Below, in pieces: positions 35,482 to 46,830 of a DNA stretch of 64,000 bases. The stretch lies in the NCBI RefSeq assembly GCF_043290135.1, contig NC_134700.1, forward strand, positions 244,984,039-245,048,038. The letters run 5' to 3'. The DNA is from Rhipicephalus microplus (Eukaryota; Arthropoda; Arachnida; Ixodida; Ixodidae). The notes under the pieces were generated by a model, which was given only the letters and a program-made list of their open reading frames with translations, was not told the origin of the DNA and ran no database searches. Made by a program: the position numbers and the translations under genes. The first letter of the stretch is position 1, and each line of letters starts with the position of its first letter.

Positions 35482-35517
35482 TATATATACTCAAGGTCGG
35501 CGCTCGCTCGCTCAGTT
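35482..35517 (+). promoter_or_regulatory. TATA box plus TCAGTT initiator
   Basis: TATATATA at 35482-35489 and TCAGTT at 35512-35517, an exact arthropod initiator match. With the A at 35514 as +1, the TATA box begins at -32, the canonical spacing. It faces plus, opposite to the LTR element that contains it. Confidence 0.6.
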
Positions 35518-35569
35518 GCCGCTCGTCCGTTGGTTTGTACGGCGCGTCGACGTCCGAAGTCGCCGTGAA

Positions 35570-35710
35570 ATGAATGCCAACGAATTCACAAACACAATGA
35601 TCGACGTCCCTTCGACCAGCGCCGCCCTTTCGCATACGTGTGTACGTGTTCACTCATTTAACACCCCCTCCTGCAACCACGTTAACCAATTTAGCCATCG
35701 ACCCAAGTAA
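35570..35710 (+). CDS. Short ORF downstream of the TATA/Inr promoter
   Basis: The ATG at 35570 is the first in the predicted transcript, 56 nt after the initiator. It encodes 46 residues beginning MNANEFTNTMIDV; no family recognised. Its last codons overlap CAAGTAAGT, a good splice donor (CAA|GTAAGT at ~35705), which occurs again in the next 64-bp repeat at ~35770. It may be a first exon whose remaining exons are absent. Chance is possible given its length. Confidence 0.3.
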   Translation: MNANEFTNTMIDVPSTSAALSHTCVRVHSFNTPSCNHVNQFSHRPK

Positions 35711-35806
35711 GTCGCAATTTAACACCCCATTTCACAACCACGTTAACCAATTTAGCCATCGACCCAAGTAAGTCGCACTTTAACACCCCGTTAACCAATT
35801 ATATGC
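35656..35806 (+). repeat. Tandem ~64-bp repeats, ~2.4 units
   Basis: Units built on TTTAACACCCC...AACCACGTTAACCAATTTAG then CCATCGACCCAAGTAAGTCGC; the third unit is cut short. Confidence 0.85.
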
Positions 35807-35855
35807 TCCACATCCTCCTCAGTGTTCCCCCGAGGGAAGCTGCGGGCAATTTTTT

Positions 35856-36116
35856 TTTCAGCTGTCGCTTCTTTGCCTCTCTTTCTTCTTTCTCTCTCTC
35901 AGCTGCCAACCTCTCTCTCTCCAACTCAGCTGCTTTTTCCGCTTTGGCTCTTTCGACCGTCAACCTTTCTTTTTCCAGCTCCGCTGCCTTTTCTTCTTTG
36001 GCCCTCTCTTTTTCTTCTTTTTCCTTCTGGGTGACCCACTTCCGCAGTTCGGCGCCAGAAAGACCCATCTTCTCACCAAGAGCTACTAACTTTTCTAGAT
36101 CCATTGTGTCTCGCAA
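35856..36116 (-). pseudogene. gag: Gag N-terminus of the LTR element
   Basis: Starts at ATG 36116 or more likely 36104 (MDLEKLVALGEKMGLSG), a small helical head of ~25 residues. A long charged coiled coil follows (WVTQKEKEEKERAKEEK and repeats of AAELERERLA). Coding runs into the 626-bp insertion at 35850 and resumes beyond it at 35224. The 5' leader between 36117 and 36281 has no ORF. Confidence 0.8.
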
Positions 36117-36281
36117 AAAAACCTTACCGCGTGCAAAAATATCTGCCTAAATCAGTATATCGGAACACTCTCCTGCACTCGTTAACGAGAACACTGAGCA
36201 ACACACAAAATTGTTCCGATAGCACTATCAACAACTCGAGGCTCTTTCTCACTACTTTGGACACACTGTGCACCAAAAGGT

Positions 36282-36298
36282 CCTTGTCGCGGACGCCA
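36282..36298 (-). other. Primer binding site candidate
   Basis: Minus-strand TGGCGTCCGCGACAAGG begins seven bases after the 5' LTR end and starts with TGG. The priming tRNA was not identified. Confidence 0.6.
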
Positions 36299-36305
36299 GA
36301 TTAAT

Positions 36306-37544
36306 TGTCACAAGTCCCGTTAATTAGGGTGGCGATCGCCGGGCTAATTCCAAGGGCTGAAGTATCGGCCCCCCGAACCGCACCACGAAAGCGTGGACAA
36401 TTTAGAAGTGGTCCTATTTGGCGCGCCAGCGGACGCCGTCTGTGGCCTAAAGAACAAGTCAGAGCCGAGAGTTGATAAACAAAACAAAATTATATTCTCA
36501 ATTATGGCAGATCAAAACGATACACAAGTATGCAAACTCAACAATAGTTGAATACGATATGTCACCAACCAAACAATGTACTACACAGTACAATCAGCCA
36601 CACTCGAAACAATGGACACAGACAACAATACACACTACAATGCAGTCGCATTTATTGAACAACCAAGACACTTAAAGACTAAAGAGTTAGAAAACTTATT
36701 TAGTCCAAAGTTCTTGGAACAAAAGTCTGATTGATACTCTTCCGAGAATCACTCACTCAAAGTCAAGCGTTGTTGTCGTTCCGCTGCCCCCGAAGTTTCT
36801 CTCCCAGGAAACCTCGCGTTCCGCTCCCTCCGAAGTTTCTCTTCCAGAAAACCTCGCGTCTTCAATTGGCCACTCTCCAAGCTTCAAACTTCTTCGCCGG
36901 AAACACGTCAGCTTCACACACGCAGCTGTTGCCACGCGTTTTCGCTCCATAGCGGTAGACACACGCTCTTGCCTGTAGCTCGAGCCTTCAACCCTCACGT
37001 GGAAATTCTCTTCTTCTCCTCCTTTGTCACGGTACACAAAAGGCTTCGCCCACAAGGCGGTACACCCTACGCTCTCTGGCGCATACTTTCTTCTTCTCCT
37101 GCTTTGTCACTACGGACAAAACCTTCACCGACAGACGCGGCGGGATACCCTACGCACTCTGGCGTTAACTTCCTTCTTCTGCTCATCTCCCATCTCGGCT
37201 GCTCGATTGAATACCTTCCGCGCGAGATTCCAGAAAGTTCTCATCATTTCGTCGGCGCGATACGCAGCGAAGGCTGGGGAGAGGGCGAGACGGTTCGAGG
37301 GCCGTTCGCGACGGATGACGCAACCCGGCATCATCCCGCCCCTTTTCATCTAGAACATTCCCGGGCTTGCTCGGGCGCCGATGAGAGGAGGTTCGTCGGC
37401 GAAACCACGCTTCCGAGGGGAGAAGGACGCGCGCCCAGGGAGTCTTTGGATGCTTGTTTTCTTTTTTTTAATCGTTGACCCCTCGGCGCTTCGCCGCGAG
37501 AATCCGGCGGCGCGCCCGTTTTTTTGAGCGCTCGGTTTGTGACA
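36306..37544 (-). repeat. 5' LTR, 1239 bp
   Basis: Full-length LTR with TGTCAC...GTGACA ends. Includes a ~226-bp stretch absent from the 3' LTR. Apart from that, differences between the LTRs are few, so insertion was not ancient. Confidence 0.93.
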
Positions 37545-37929
37545 CACGCACACACACACGCTCACACACGCAAACACACACGCACACACACACGCGCGCG
37601 CGCACGCACACACACACACGCACACACACACACAACACACACACACACGCGCACACACGCACACACGCACACACACACGCACACGCACAGACGCGCGCAC
37701 ACACGCACACACACAACACACACACACGCCACACACATACACGCACACACACACACACACACACACGCACACACACGCACACACACACAACACACACGCG
37801 CACGCACACACACGCGCATGCACACACACACGCGCACACTCGCACACACACACGCAACACACACACACAACACACACACACAACAAACACACGCACACGC
37901 ATACACGCATACACGCATACACGCACACA

Positions 37930-37960
<31 letters not shown>

Positions 37961-37966
37961 GCGCGT
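37545..37966. repeat. (CACACG)n-type array, right part
   Basis: Continuation of the array at 31359-31944 beyond the LTR element, ending in a CG run. Reading frames in it are artefacts. Confidence 0.97.
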
Positions 37967-38204
37967 GACGATGACAAAGAAAGAAAAGAGGTTTGACGCG
38001 CACAAGCTCCGCTGTTTTGCCCAAAAGGTCGGCTATTCTCTCTTCCGGCTCTCTGAACTTATTCAGGGGCGGCTTTCGAACACCTTGGGATTCCGTTCCA
38101 CATGGACTCGAGGCTCTCTCAGTGGCCATTTTGCCGCAATTACCAGTCGTATCTTAGGCCGCCGGCTGCCGGTTCCAACATGGCTGGCTCATACCCGCTC
38201 GGGT

Positions 38205-39607
38205 ATGTCTGAGCCACAGGCAGTTTCTGTACAGCCTCCAATGGCAGGCGGTTACCCTGGTCTGGGGGATTCGCCTCGATCAGATAGTTCGGCGTTTTCA
38301 CCGGAAGGCGACAGGGCGCTGCTCGATGTAGATTTGCAGGATATGCCAGTTACTTCCGTTCCGGCAATACCTGACATTCCTGACATTCAGTTGCCTGTTT
38401 CAGCGGGTATGGCGCAAAATGCAAGGCTGGCTACCGTAAGTGATCAAATGGCGCAAACGTTTTTCCACCGCGTGGTCGCACATCAGAAACAGATCCACGA
38501 TATTTTATTCGATGCCTCATGTAAGCTAAATAATACCCATAGACCTCAGACCATTGGTTTGCTCTGACAAATCGTACACGAGTGTGCTGATATCCGAGCA
38601 CTTATAGAAAACCGAGGTGGCTGAATGGACGAACTTCGTCACCAGTTGTCCCTATCGAGACTTCCCGCCTCTCTCGGTGCGGCACTCTCGGCTCCTCAAG
38701 CTGCCCAAACGGCTGGCACTTTGAGCGGCAGCCGCAGGGAGCACGGCGCGTCCTACCGCGGTCCCACCCATTTGGCCGGAGACTTGTTCTCACCCTGTAC
38801 TGCCACCGGATTGGTCGGAAATCGCTGACCAACCCACAAAATACACCACCAGGCAAGAACAAGAGCATATTATGTTTCTAATACCACTCACTTCGTCTAC
38901 CAATCCTGCCAATGAAGTCACGAAGATTATTAAGTCAAACATTGATTACATAAAGGAAAACATCGGCGAACTGACTATCAGAATGACACGTCATGAATTA
39001 ACAATATTAACTAATGACCATAACTCTACTACTAGGTTAAAGGATGCACTTGAAAAGAACGCACTCACAAGCATGACATTATCAGTCCGCTTGCTCCAAA
39101 ATAGAAAACCTCGCGTCAGACTCACCGGTGTAGGCTCCGATTTTCCAGCCGTCAACATCATCTATGAGCTAAACATGCGCAACCCGAACCTACATTAAGA
39201 CCCGATCACATGCTGAGTCGCGGTATCGAACAAAAAGCGATCGGGAAGCTTCACACATGTGCTTGAAGTGGATCCTTCCACCTGTCGCTCACTGCTTGCT
39301 CAGGGACGAGTTCTTCTCGGTTGGACTGCGTGTAGCATGAGTGAGGACGTTCATGTGCCATTGTGCACATACTGTGCGACATATGGCCATGCAAGTAAGT
39401 CTTGTCCTGTCACCGACGAACCTGACAAAGTGGTGTGTATGAAGTGCACGGGGACACATCTTGGCGAAGCATAGAATGAATGACCGAGGAATTGCTTGCA
39501 ATGATAGCCAAAGGTCGCAAGGCCTAGTTCCCGTCCAACTGTACACGAAAGGTGTCCTGTATTACGAGAACGTGTCGCCCACATGAGGGCCTGGACGGAC
39601 TATGGAT
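38205..39607 (+). pseudogene. LINE A ORF1 (gag-like RNA-binding protein)
   Basis: The start is taken at 38205 (MSEPQAVSVQPPMAGG), because upstream codons belong to the repeat array and a dyad. Regions in order: a Pro/Ser-rich N-terminus, a helical segment broken by TGA stops at 38565 and 38622, a PRE_C2HC-like domain (~38870-39190, with LQNRKPRVRLTGVG), then CCHC zinc knuckles (LCTYCATYGHASKSCP, VCMKCTGTHLG). It ends near 39607 with RVAHMRAWTDYG after at least one frameshift. ORF1 proteins of this type bind element RNA in the RNP. Not translatable now. Confidence 0.75.
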
Positions 39608-39966
39608 AGTCTAAGAGGTGTGTACATCAAAGAGGGACGCAGCGGGCTTTATAACGTGCATTGTTATTCACGGTTTCCTACATTAGTGCACGCATCCTTT
39701 TCAACACATTTCTATGGACCACAGAGGACGCGCTATTGCTGCTATTCTTCTAATCATGGCTAATTCATACACAAAATTACACCAGATGGCACACATTTAC
39801 ACGTAACTACACATTCCACAACAGTACACGATATTTCTTTCCTCAAGATATTTGCTGGTTGTGCGGGTCACACTGCAATACATGAAAAAAGCTTTTTGCA
39901 GTTTTTTGCACTTTTGTTCAAGGGAAGGCGTCGCGCTCTTCATTTAAAATTGATCAGAACTATCAT
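39608..39966 (+). other. LINE A ORF1-ORF2 spacer
   Basis: AT-rich, no ORF. Contains short repeated TTTGCA words; nothing else seen. Confidence 0.4.
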
Positions 39967-41174
39967 GAATCACAGCAATAACTTAATATTCTTACAGGCT
40001 AATCTGGACCATACACGTGATTCTACAAAATTATTGATAGAATACATGACGCAAAACCTTTCAATTTCGCCTTCTGTGTGACCCGCACATTTTCGCAGGC
40101 GCTGTTCAAGGCATACCACACACCATAACAATTCCACGCACAAAACAATCCTAGCGTCATGCTTCTAGTACGCAACACTGATTTTGACTTATTCCCATTA
40201 CACGTAACAGATTTGGTTGTTGCAGCAATGTGTGAAAGCCATGATCAAACATTAATACTGATAGCTGTGTATGCCCCGCCGCAATCACCTATTGATCCAG
40301 TTCTGGATGAGTTGCGATGTGAGGTTTCATTAATCACAGGTTTTACTGTCATCATAGCCGGATATTTCAATTGTAAGCATAGAACTTGGGGGCCGGCTAT
40401 AAGGATATTTGCGGCTCTCAAGTAGTCGAATATGTGACGGCGAATGACTTAGTCATATTGAACAACCCCACCTCCACCCCAACTTTCACAACTCCGTATG
40501 CAGATTCATGGATAGAAGTACTTTGGTTTCGTATGACCTCATTCGCAATACTTACCATAGGAAGGAGGAAGCAACAAAAGGGAGAAGGCAGGGAGGTTAA
40601 CCAGAAAGACATCCGGTTGGCTACCCTACACTGGGGGATTAGGGAAGGGGTCAAGAAAGGTGAAAAAGAGGGAAGAGAGGGGGGAAAAGAGGGGGGAGAG
40701 ACTGACAGTAATTTCACTGCAGCGTGTAGAGCTCTACCGCATGTCAGAGGCGTTCACACAAGGCTATCTTTCTCAGGAAACACAACAGGGCTTTCACTGC
40801 CTTGTGGGCTGTCGTGGCACGTGGATGTTGCTGTAATAGCACCTGCACAGAAAGAGGCCGATCATCCAGTCGCCGCATTGTGTTGGCAAGTACTTGTCTA
40901 TCTGAGGCAAATCGGTTCTCCAAATTACTACGCTCTCGGACAACAACTACATTGAATTCTCGTTCTCGCAAGCACATACCAGCAGTGCTAAACGATTAAC
41001 TAATCTAGGAAGAGCGAAAATCCTTAACAAATTCAAGGACGATACTTGGTTCACAAAGAAACTCGGCTGTAACATAGGGTCACCTGAAGCCTGAAACATA
41101 GTTATAGACAAGTTTTATGCCATATACTCTGCTTTAAGCCAACATTAATCACGACGCATAACATCGCGTAGTAA
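39967..41174 (+). pseudogene. LINE A ORF2: endonuclease domain and linker
   Basis: AP-type endonuclease pieces: LIFLQANLDHTRDSTKLL (strand 1, ~39993), DLVVAAMCESHDQTLILIAVY and IIAGYFNCKHRTWG (the GDFN-type block with Asp replaced by Tyr, ~40350-40393). Then LVSYDLIRNTY (~40520-40554) runs up to the LINE B1 insertion, and SDNNYIEFSF (~40935-40965) picks up right after it, the SDH-type end of the domain. A linker rich in Lys follows to the B2 insertion. Two or three frameshifts. The changed GDFN box would abolish nicking. Confidence 0.72.
40555..40930 (-). mobile_element. LINE B1, 3' end only
   Basis: A minus-strand frame 40744-~40925 ends in LDDRPLSVQVLLQQ...CFLRKIALCERL, matching the C-terminus of LINE B2 (LDDQPLSEQGIL...HFLRSTGLTERL). 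The 3' UTR also matches: GGGAGGTTAACCAGA..GACATC.GGTTGGCTACCC. It splits the LINE A endonuclease codons. Strongly 5'-truncated. Confidence 0.82.
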
Positions 41175-43978
41175 GAGAGAGAGAGAGAGTGTGTGGAAGG
41201 AAAGGCCGGGAGGTTAACCAGATATTGGCATCTGGTTCGCTACCCAGCGCTGGGGGCGGGGAAGTAGGGGAAAGAAAGAGGGGTTAGATAGAAAAAAAAC
41301 GCACGCGCACTCATGTGAAAACGAAAACACACACAGGAAGGGCGTCCGAGCTACAACCGTTCAGTAAGGCCGGTCGATCGCAAAAAGTGTAAGAGCGCTT
41401 TCAGGGCCCTCTTCTGTGAAGTCGCATCCTGACGATACTGCAGAATTCCCTGCTCCGACAGAGGTTGATCATCTAATTTGTTGAGTTCCTTGCGCAGGCA
41501 TAGTCGTTGTTTACTATACGCTAGGCAGTCACAAAGAATATGTTGGATTGTTTCCTCTTTGCCACAGTGGCCACAGGCTGCGGTGTCGGCCATCCCAATG
41601 CGGAAAGCGTAGGCGTTGGTAAACGCAACGCCCAACCACAGCCTACATAACAGGGTCTGATCTGCTCGGCAAAGCCTCGACGGGACTTGAAGACTTAGCG
41701 TAGGGTCAAGCGAGTACAGTCAGGCATGCTTGAAGTGTGGCTGATTCCATTGCGATGTGGTTTGCTGGTGAGCAAGTCTGTGGAGCTTTCGTGCAGCATC
41801 TGTTTTAGAAAGTGGTAGTCGCCGTTTATGATCTTCTGTGTGGGCTGAGCGGGCAGCTTGATCGGCCCGTTCATTGCCGATGATTCCGCAGTGACTGGGC
41901 AACCACTGAAATGTAATTTGGTGCCCTTTCTCAGTCAGGTGGCGTATAACCTCTGCTATCGCTAGTACCAGCTGCTCGTGTGGTCCAGTGCGTAAGGCTG
42001 ATAGTAGAGACTGCAGTGCCGCCTTCGAGTCGCAGAAAATAGTCCACTTGCGTGTAGGTTGATCAACTACAAATTGCAACGCGGCACGAAGTGCTGCCGA
42101 TTCTGCTGCCGTTGATGTTGTTGCGTGAGATGTCTTGAATTTAATTGTCGTGGCCAACCTTGGTATCACTACTGCTCCTGTAGAGCTGTCCGGCTGAACC
42201 GATCCGTCAGTGTAGTCAGTGTGTGGAGTCTTGATATTTTTCATACAAGAGAAGTAGTATGAGCTGTTTAAGAGCCGGTGACGACAAATTGGCCTTTTTC
42301 TGGACGCCAGGTATGTTAATATTAATCATTGGTTGAGCGAGGCACCATGGTGGAGTCACAGGTCTAGCGGCAAGAGAGAACGAAGTGGGGATCGACTCAC
42401 CATGTGCGGTCACTGTTTTGCAGTAAGATGTGCATGGTCGGGCCACTGGTAGAGAGGCTAGGTGATGTCGAGGGGTTCGAGCAAGGTGTCGTATATGTGT
42501 CCTCAGCACTTCCACATTCATGTGGGTCTTGATGAGGTGGTCTCTTGTGATGGCGATAGTTGCCGCTGTTGATGCACTTTGGGGCAAGCCTAAACAAAAC
42601 CGGAGTGCTTGAGCCTGGACAATTTGAAGAATTCGTATGCTTTTTTTCTTTCGTTGGTTAACACAGGTAGGCTGTACCGAAGGAATCCAAGGAAAAGAAT
42701 CCTGTATAGTCGCAACATAGCAGTTGTGGACATTCCCCAGTTCTTTCCAGCGAGGAACTTGAACAAATGACAGATGCCTGTAAATCGCCTTTTCATATAT
42801 GATACATGTGAGCTCCATGAGAGGTCTCTGTCAATTATAACACCTAGGAACTTGTATGATCGGAGGTGACGTATTTTTTCGCTGTTTATCAGAACGCTGT
42901 AGTTATGCATTGGTTTGCGCGTAAATGCCACTAGTGCACATTTCTCAGAGGAAATTTTCAGACCTCGTTGACGGAGGTAAATAGCAACTTGAGTGGCAGC
43001 TCTCTGAATTTGCGCTCGCAGCTGTAGACGTGTTACTGCAGACGTCCAAACGCAGATGTCGTCCGCGTACATTGACAATCTGACAGTACTTGGCAGATGC
43101 TCATTGAGAGCTATTAGCGTCAGGTTGAATAGTACAGGGCTAAGTATGCCACCCTGGGGAACACCATGGTGGCTGTAATGTAGCGAAGTGTCACCATCCT
43201 CGGTTCTCACGAAAAAGGGTCGCTCAGAGAGATAGCGGCGTAGCCACTGAAACTACCGACCACCCACTCCTACCTCCTTGAGAGCGGTGAGGACAGCATC
43301 ATGCGTTACGTTATCGTACGCCCCTTTAACATCAAGAAATAAGGAAGCGCAGAGACGCTTACGACCTTTTTCGTGTTGCACGTAGCTGACCAGGTCTATG
43401 ACGCTATCAATTGATGACCGGCCACGGCGAAATTCCGTCATAGTGTCCGGGTAGATGTTTTGATGCTCCAGGAACCATTCTAGCCGTCCAAGTACCATCC
43501 TCTCCGTCACTTTGCCCAAGCAACTAGCCAGTGCAATCGGGCGGTATGATGTGAGCACCAATGGTGACTTGCCAGACTTCAGTAATGGAACCAAACGGCT
43601 GGTCTTCCAGTTAACTGGGAGGGTGCCCTCTCGCCACGAATCGTTGTATGTCTCGAGGAGGGCACTCCTCGCACACTCACCAAGGTGACACAGTGCTCTG
43701 TATGATATTCCATCAGGCCCGGGTGCTGATGTCCGTCTACACAAAGCCAGTGCTGCTTTAAGCTCATGAATAGAAAAAAATTGGTCCATGTGGTGAGCGT
43801 GTGATATCGTGCCACCACGTGAGAGCGTGGAGATGTTGGGATCTGCGAGTTGACCAGATAAGTTGGCACAGAACTCGTCTGCCACGTCGACCTCCGATCT
43901 CTGTTGAGAGAGGGCTAGAGCCTTCAATGGAGACCGCTGAATGGGAGATGTCCGGAGCCCTCTTATTGTCCTCCACAA
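41175..43978 (-). mobile_element. LINE B2, I-group, 5'-truncated
   Basis: 2.8-kb minus-strand LINE. GTAGTAA occurs at 41168-41174 and 43979-43985, a likely 7-bp target duplication; the right copy together with ATTAGG is then repeated at 43992-44006. It ends in a 3' UTR with GGGAGGTTAACC and an (AG)n tail. Starts just upstream of RT; the endonuclease is lost. It lies inside ORF2 of LINE A between endonuclease and RT. Confidence 0.85.
41351..43978 (-). pseudogene. LINE B2 ORF2: RT, RNase H, C-terminal CCHC
   Basis: RT motifs in order: APGPDGISYRAL, SYRPIALASCLGK, FLDVKGAYDNV (motif A), GVPQGGILSPVLFN (motif B) and the intact catalytic YADD (~43060). The RNase H follows with TDGS, AESAAL, DSKAAL and LPSHCGIIGNERAD, a complete D-E-D-H set. 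It ends with CGHCGKEETIQHILCDC and stops at 41351. Lesions: TAG at ~43253, an A-run frameshift near 42650, a one-base shift near 42230, and TGA at ~41720. With all catalytic residues kept, this is the best-preserved LINE polymerase in the window, yet it cannot be translated as one protein. Confidence 0.92.
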
Positions 43979-44000
43979 GTAGTAAATTAGGTAGTAGTAA

Positions 44001-46830
44001 ATTAGGTAATGGTTGGTGGACACCAGAATTGACAATCGAGTGTAAGCGTGTTCGGGATATGTGACGACAATATCAGCGAACACCCGACGTCCTCCATCGA
44101 GACATGTATCGCAAATTGTACGTTGATGCATTCTCAACCAAAAGGATGAAATCAGGAAAGCAAAATCATCGTTTGATAAACACATTTGTGACTTTCATAC
44201 TAAGAAATGTTTATATGGTGATGTTTTCAAAACAGCGTTTCCGAAACACCACCAAGTAACTTTTCTTCCTCCTCTGGATTTACCTAACGGCACTCGCACA
44301 ATTTCTGTAATGGAGTCCGCATGGCTCCTACTCGACACATTGGAAGCAGTGGACAGCTGTTCTGAAGACAACACGCACCACACTATCATGCGTGACATTG
44401 TGGCTAGTCCTTACCCGTGGCACACTTCTGACCCCTTTTTTTTACAATATCTGAGATAGAGTGTGCGATGAAACGGCAATTCCCACTCTGCTCCTGGACA
44501 CGACGGATTAACCCACCCGTTCATTAAAGGAATATTGGAATACCATCCCAAATTTTTCTATTTTATATTCAATACCGCCTTAAGAATCAGACACTTCCCG
44601 CAGGCTTGAAGAAGAGGAAAAGTAATATTCATGCTGAAGCCGGGTCGTACCCTCAATTCGCCTAAGGCATATAGACCAATAGTAGTGTACTCTGTTTTCA
44701 GTAAAGTATTAAAAAGACTCCTAAATGTTCGTCTGTATTATTTCCTTCACATTAACCATCTTCTTCACAATACTCAATACAATTTTACGCGAAATAAAAT
44801 TGCTATTTTAGCACTGTACACATTGCGAAGCAAATTAGCGGCGTACAAGGCATCCAAACTACCTACCACACTCATATACTTCTTGATTTCGTAGGAGCAT
44901 TCGATAGCGTTTTGAATCCTGCAGTCTTAAACTTTTTACGCAAGCACAGGTGTCCACAAAACTTGTAATGCCTACTCAAATTCTTTTTATCGAACCGCAC
45001 TGTAGGTTTTTCAACCAACGTCGCACAAGAGACAGTTCATACTACCATTGGCAGCCCGCAGGGATCCCTTATCATTCCGCTACTGTGGAACATAGTAATG
45101 CACAGTTTACTCAGTCTTCCCGTGCCACCCGTCGTACACATACAGGCGTACGCGAATGATACCACCATTGTCATCACAGATACGTCAAGACTTCGGTTAC
45201 AAGCAAAGGCTGAGCAAGTCTCGGCTTTAGTATCCGGGTGGGCACGAGAACAAAAAGTTACGGTAAGCGCCGACAAGTCCTTCTTCGTGTTCTTTAACGA
45301 CGAACACATGGGTACATCAAAACGCCACCCATCTATCCGCATGGATGGCGTTTTTCTTCAACACAACAAAGAAATTAAGATTCTAGGCGTAATAATGAAC
45401 CACGCTTTAAATTTTCGTGCCACATTGATTGCATTAAAGGAAAAGCTGAAGTGTCCACGTACCACTTCCTCGCATTCGTTAAATCACACCGTTCACTAAA
45501 CAGTACACTCATGAGACGTATCTACCATCAAGTGATACTCCCCTCTCTCACATATTCATCTCCTGTATGATGGCCTATGTTCCCATCGAAATTAATTAGG
45601 GCGCGAGTTTTATCAGTTCAGCGAATCGTCTTAATTTCTTTACCAGGTGCATTTTACACCACACGTACGTCATCCCTAGTGATTCTCTCTAACGTGCCTT
45701 TGTTACCACTACAGTTGGACAGACTATCTGCAGAATTTTCCTTATTCATACTCCGGAACGTAACTTACTATGGTGTAAAAAAGTTCAAACTGACTGACAT
45801 ACTATATCCATGCAGTCCGTTGGCTCGTCACCCCAGTAAAAAAATATAAATTTAGTTTTACTAAACTCTCACCATCACAAGAAGAGTTATTTTCAAAATA
45901 AAAGCCATTCAAGTATACACTGACGGTCCACAGACGTCATACGTGGCGGAAGCGGCATATATTGCTTTGACAAAAGATGAAAAAATCATAACTGTCCAGA
46001 AATTTCAGATTCGCAACGCTTCAAGTGCATAAGGCACGAAATTATTTGCATTCTAAGAAGCTCTTCATTTCATTTTTTACGAATAACCTAAACACGCCAG
46101 CCCTCATTTACACAAACTGTCTATCGCTTCAAATGAAACTTTCAAGTCTCACTGATAACGACGAAAGAATTTAGAATATCAAGCTGCTTCTTTACCATAT
46201 AATCTCGTCAGGCAAAGTTATCGAACTGTATAATGTACCTGGCCATATGGGAATTTCGGGAAATGCACTAACTGACGCAGCAGCTGCATCAGGAGGGAGA
46301 GCAGGCTTCTCGCGTTACGCCAAAATATCAATTCGGTCAATACGGACTCAGTTTCATAAAATCTTGAATTTATATGGGCACACCCATTGGCAGACTGAGG
46401 GACGTGAGGCAACGCTATCTCATTTGATCACAATTCCGCACGAAATTCCTCAATGGTTCCCCCCTCCTAAAAGCCTAACACACTCATTGTCTTGTCACGG
46501 ACACTTCCAGTATTATCTTCATCGATTTAATATAACTGCATCATACAGGTGTATGTGTGGTGCACCTTGCTTGAGCGAACAGCACAACTTTAATGAACGC
46601 CCAAACACGCAAAACATTGTGACCCGTTTACGTGTGTACCACAGTGATACACACTACGCGCGCGCATTATTATGGGCTATTGATCAATAAAAAATCTCGT
46701 GCGTATCTACTTCAGTTAGTGACTTTCATGCGCAAATCTGTTTCTATTACATACACATTACACGCGTTAATACCAACACTTTCTCCGGACGTCGCTTCAT
46801 ACTCCGAATCACCTCCCTTACTATCTTAGT
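44001..46830 (+). pseudogene. LINE A ORF2: RT, RNase H and C-terminus
   Basis: Resumes after LINE B2 with GWWTPELTIECKR, then RT motifs in shifting frames: RPIVVYSVFSKVLKRLL (~44660), and a motif C that reads YAND instead of YADD (~45150). The RNase H has YTDGPQTSYVAEAAYIAL (~45915) and VPGHMGISGNALTDAA (~46228). Then a Cys-rich CMCGAPCLSEQH end. There are at least eight stops or frameshifts. The YADD to YAND change would remove a catalytic aspartate, as expected of an old dead copy. Confidence 0.8.

Larger units (their letters stand above)
35225..35850 (+). mobile_element. 626-bp insertion carrying a promoter cassette
   Basis: Interrupts the gag coiled-coil codons: repeats of the type AGCTG(A/T)CGCT(C/T)CTTTGCC lie on both sides in the same gag frame family. 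In order it holds AGATGCGGAAGCATCT (a 6-bp-arm dyad) at its left edge, three ~74-79-bp tandem repeats, a TATA box with initiator, a short ORF, and two and a half ~64-bp repeats. The edges sit in T-runs, so a target duplication cannot be read. No terminal inverted repeats were found. Class unknown. Confidence 0.6.
31945..37544 (-). mobile_element. Non-autonomous LTR element with SCAN-like Gag
   Basis: Read on the minus strand: 5' LTR 37544-36306, PBS, gag, zinc knuckles, protease, short pol remnant, polypurine tract, 3' LTR 32953-31945. LTRs start TGTCACAAACC and end in ...CTTGTGACA (5') or ...CTTGTGGCA (3'). CACGC is present at 31940-31944 and 37545-37549, a 5-bp target duplication inside the (CACACG)n array. 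RT, RNase H and integrase are missing, so movement would need enzymes from a relative. Gypsy-type by gag/protease style. Confidence 0.9.

Noticed and set aside
35258..35710. 150-codon plus-strand ORF across the inserted cassette
   Set aside because: It begins inside GC-rich tandem repeats upstream of the predicted TATA box, so only the last 46 codons could lie on a transcript from that promoter.
35225..35850. Helitron
   Set aside because: On the minus strand the left edge is a short hairpin followed by CTAA, as in a Helitron 3' end. But the hairpin abuts the end, the insertion is not between A and T, and no TC start exists at the other edge.
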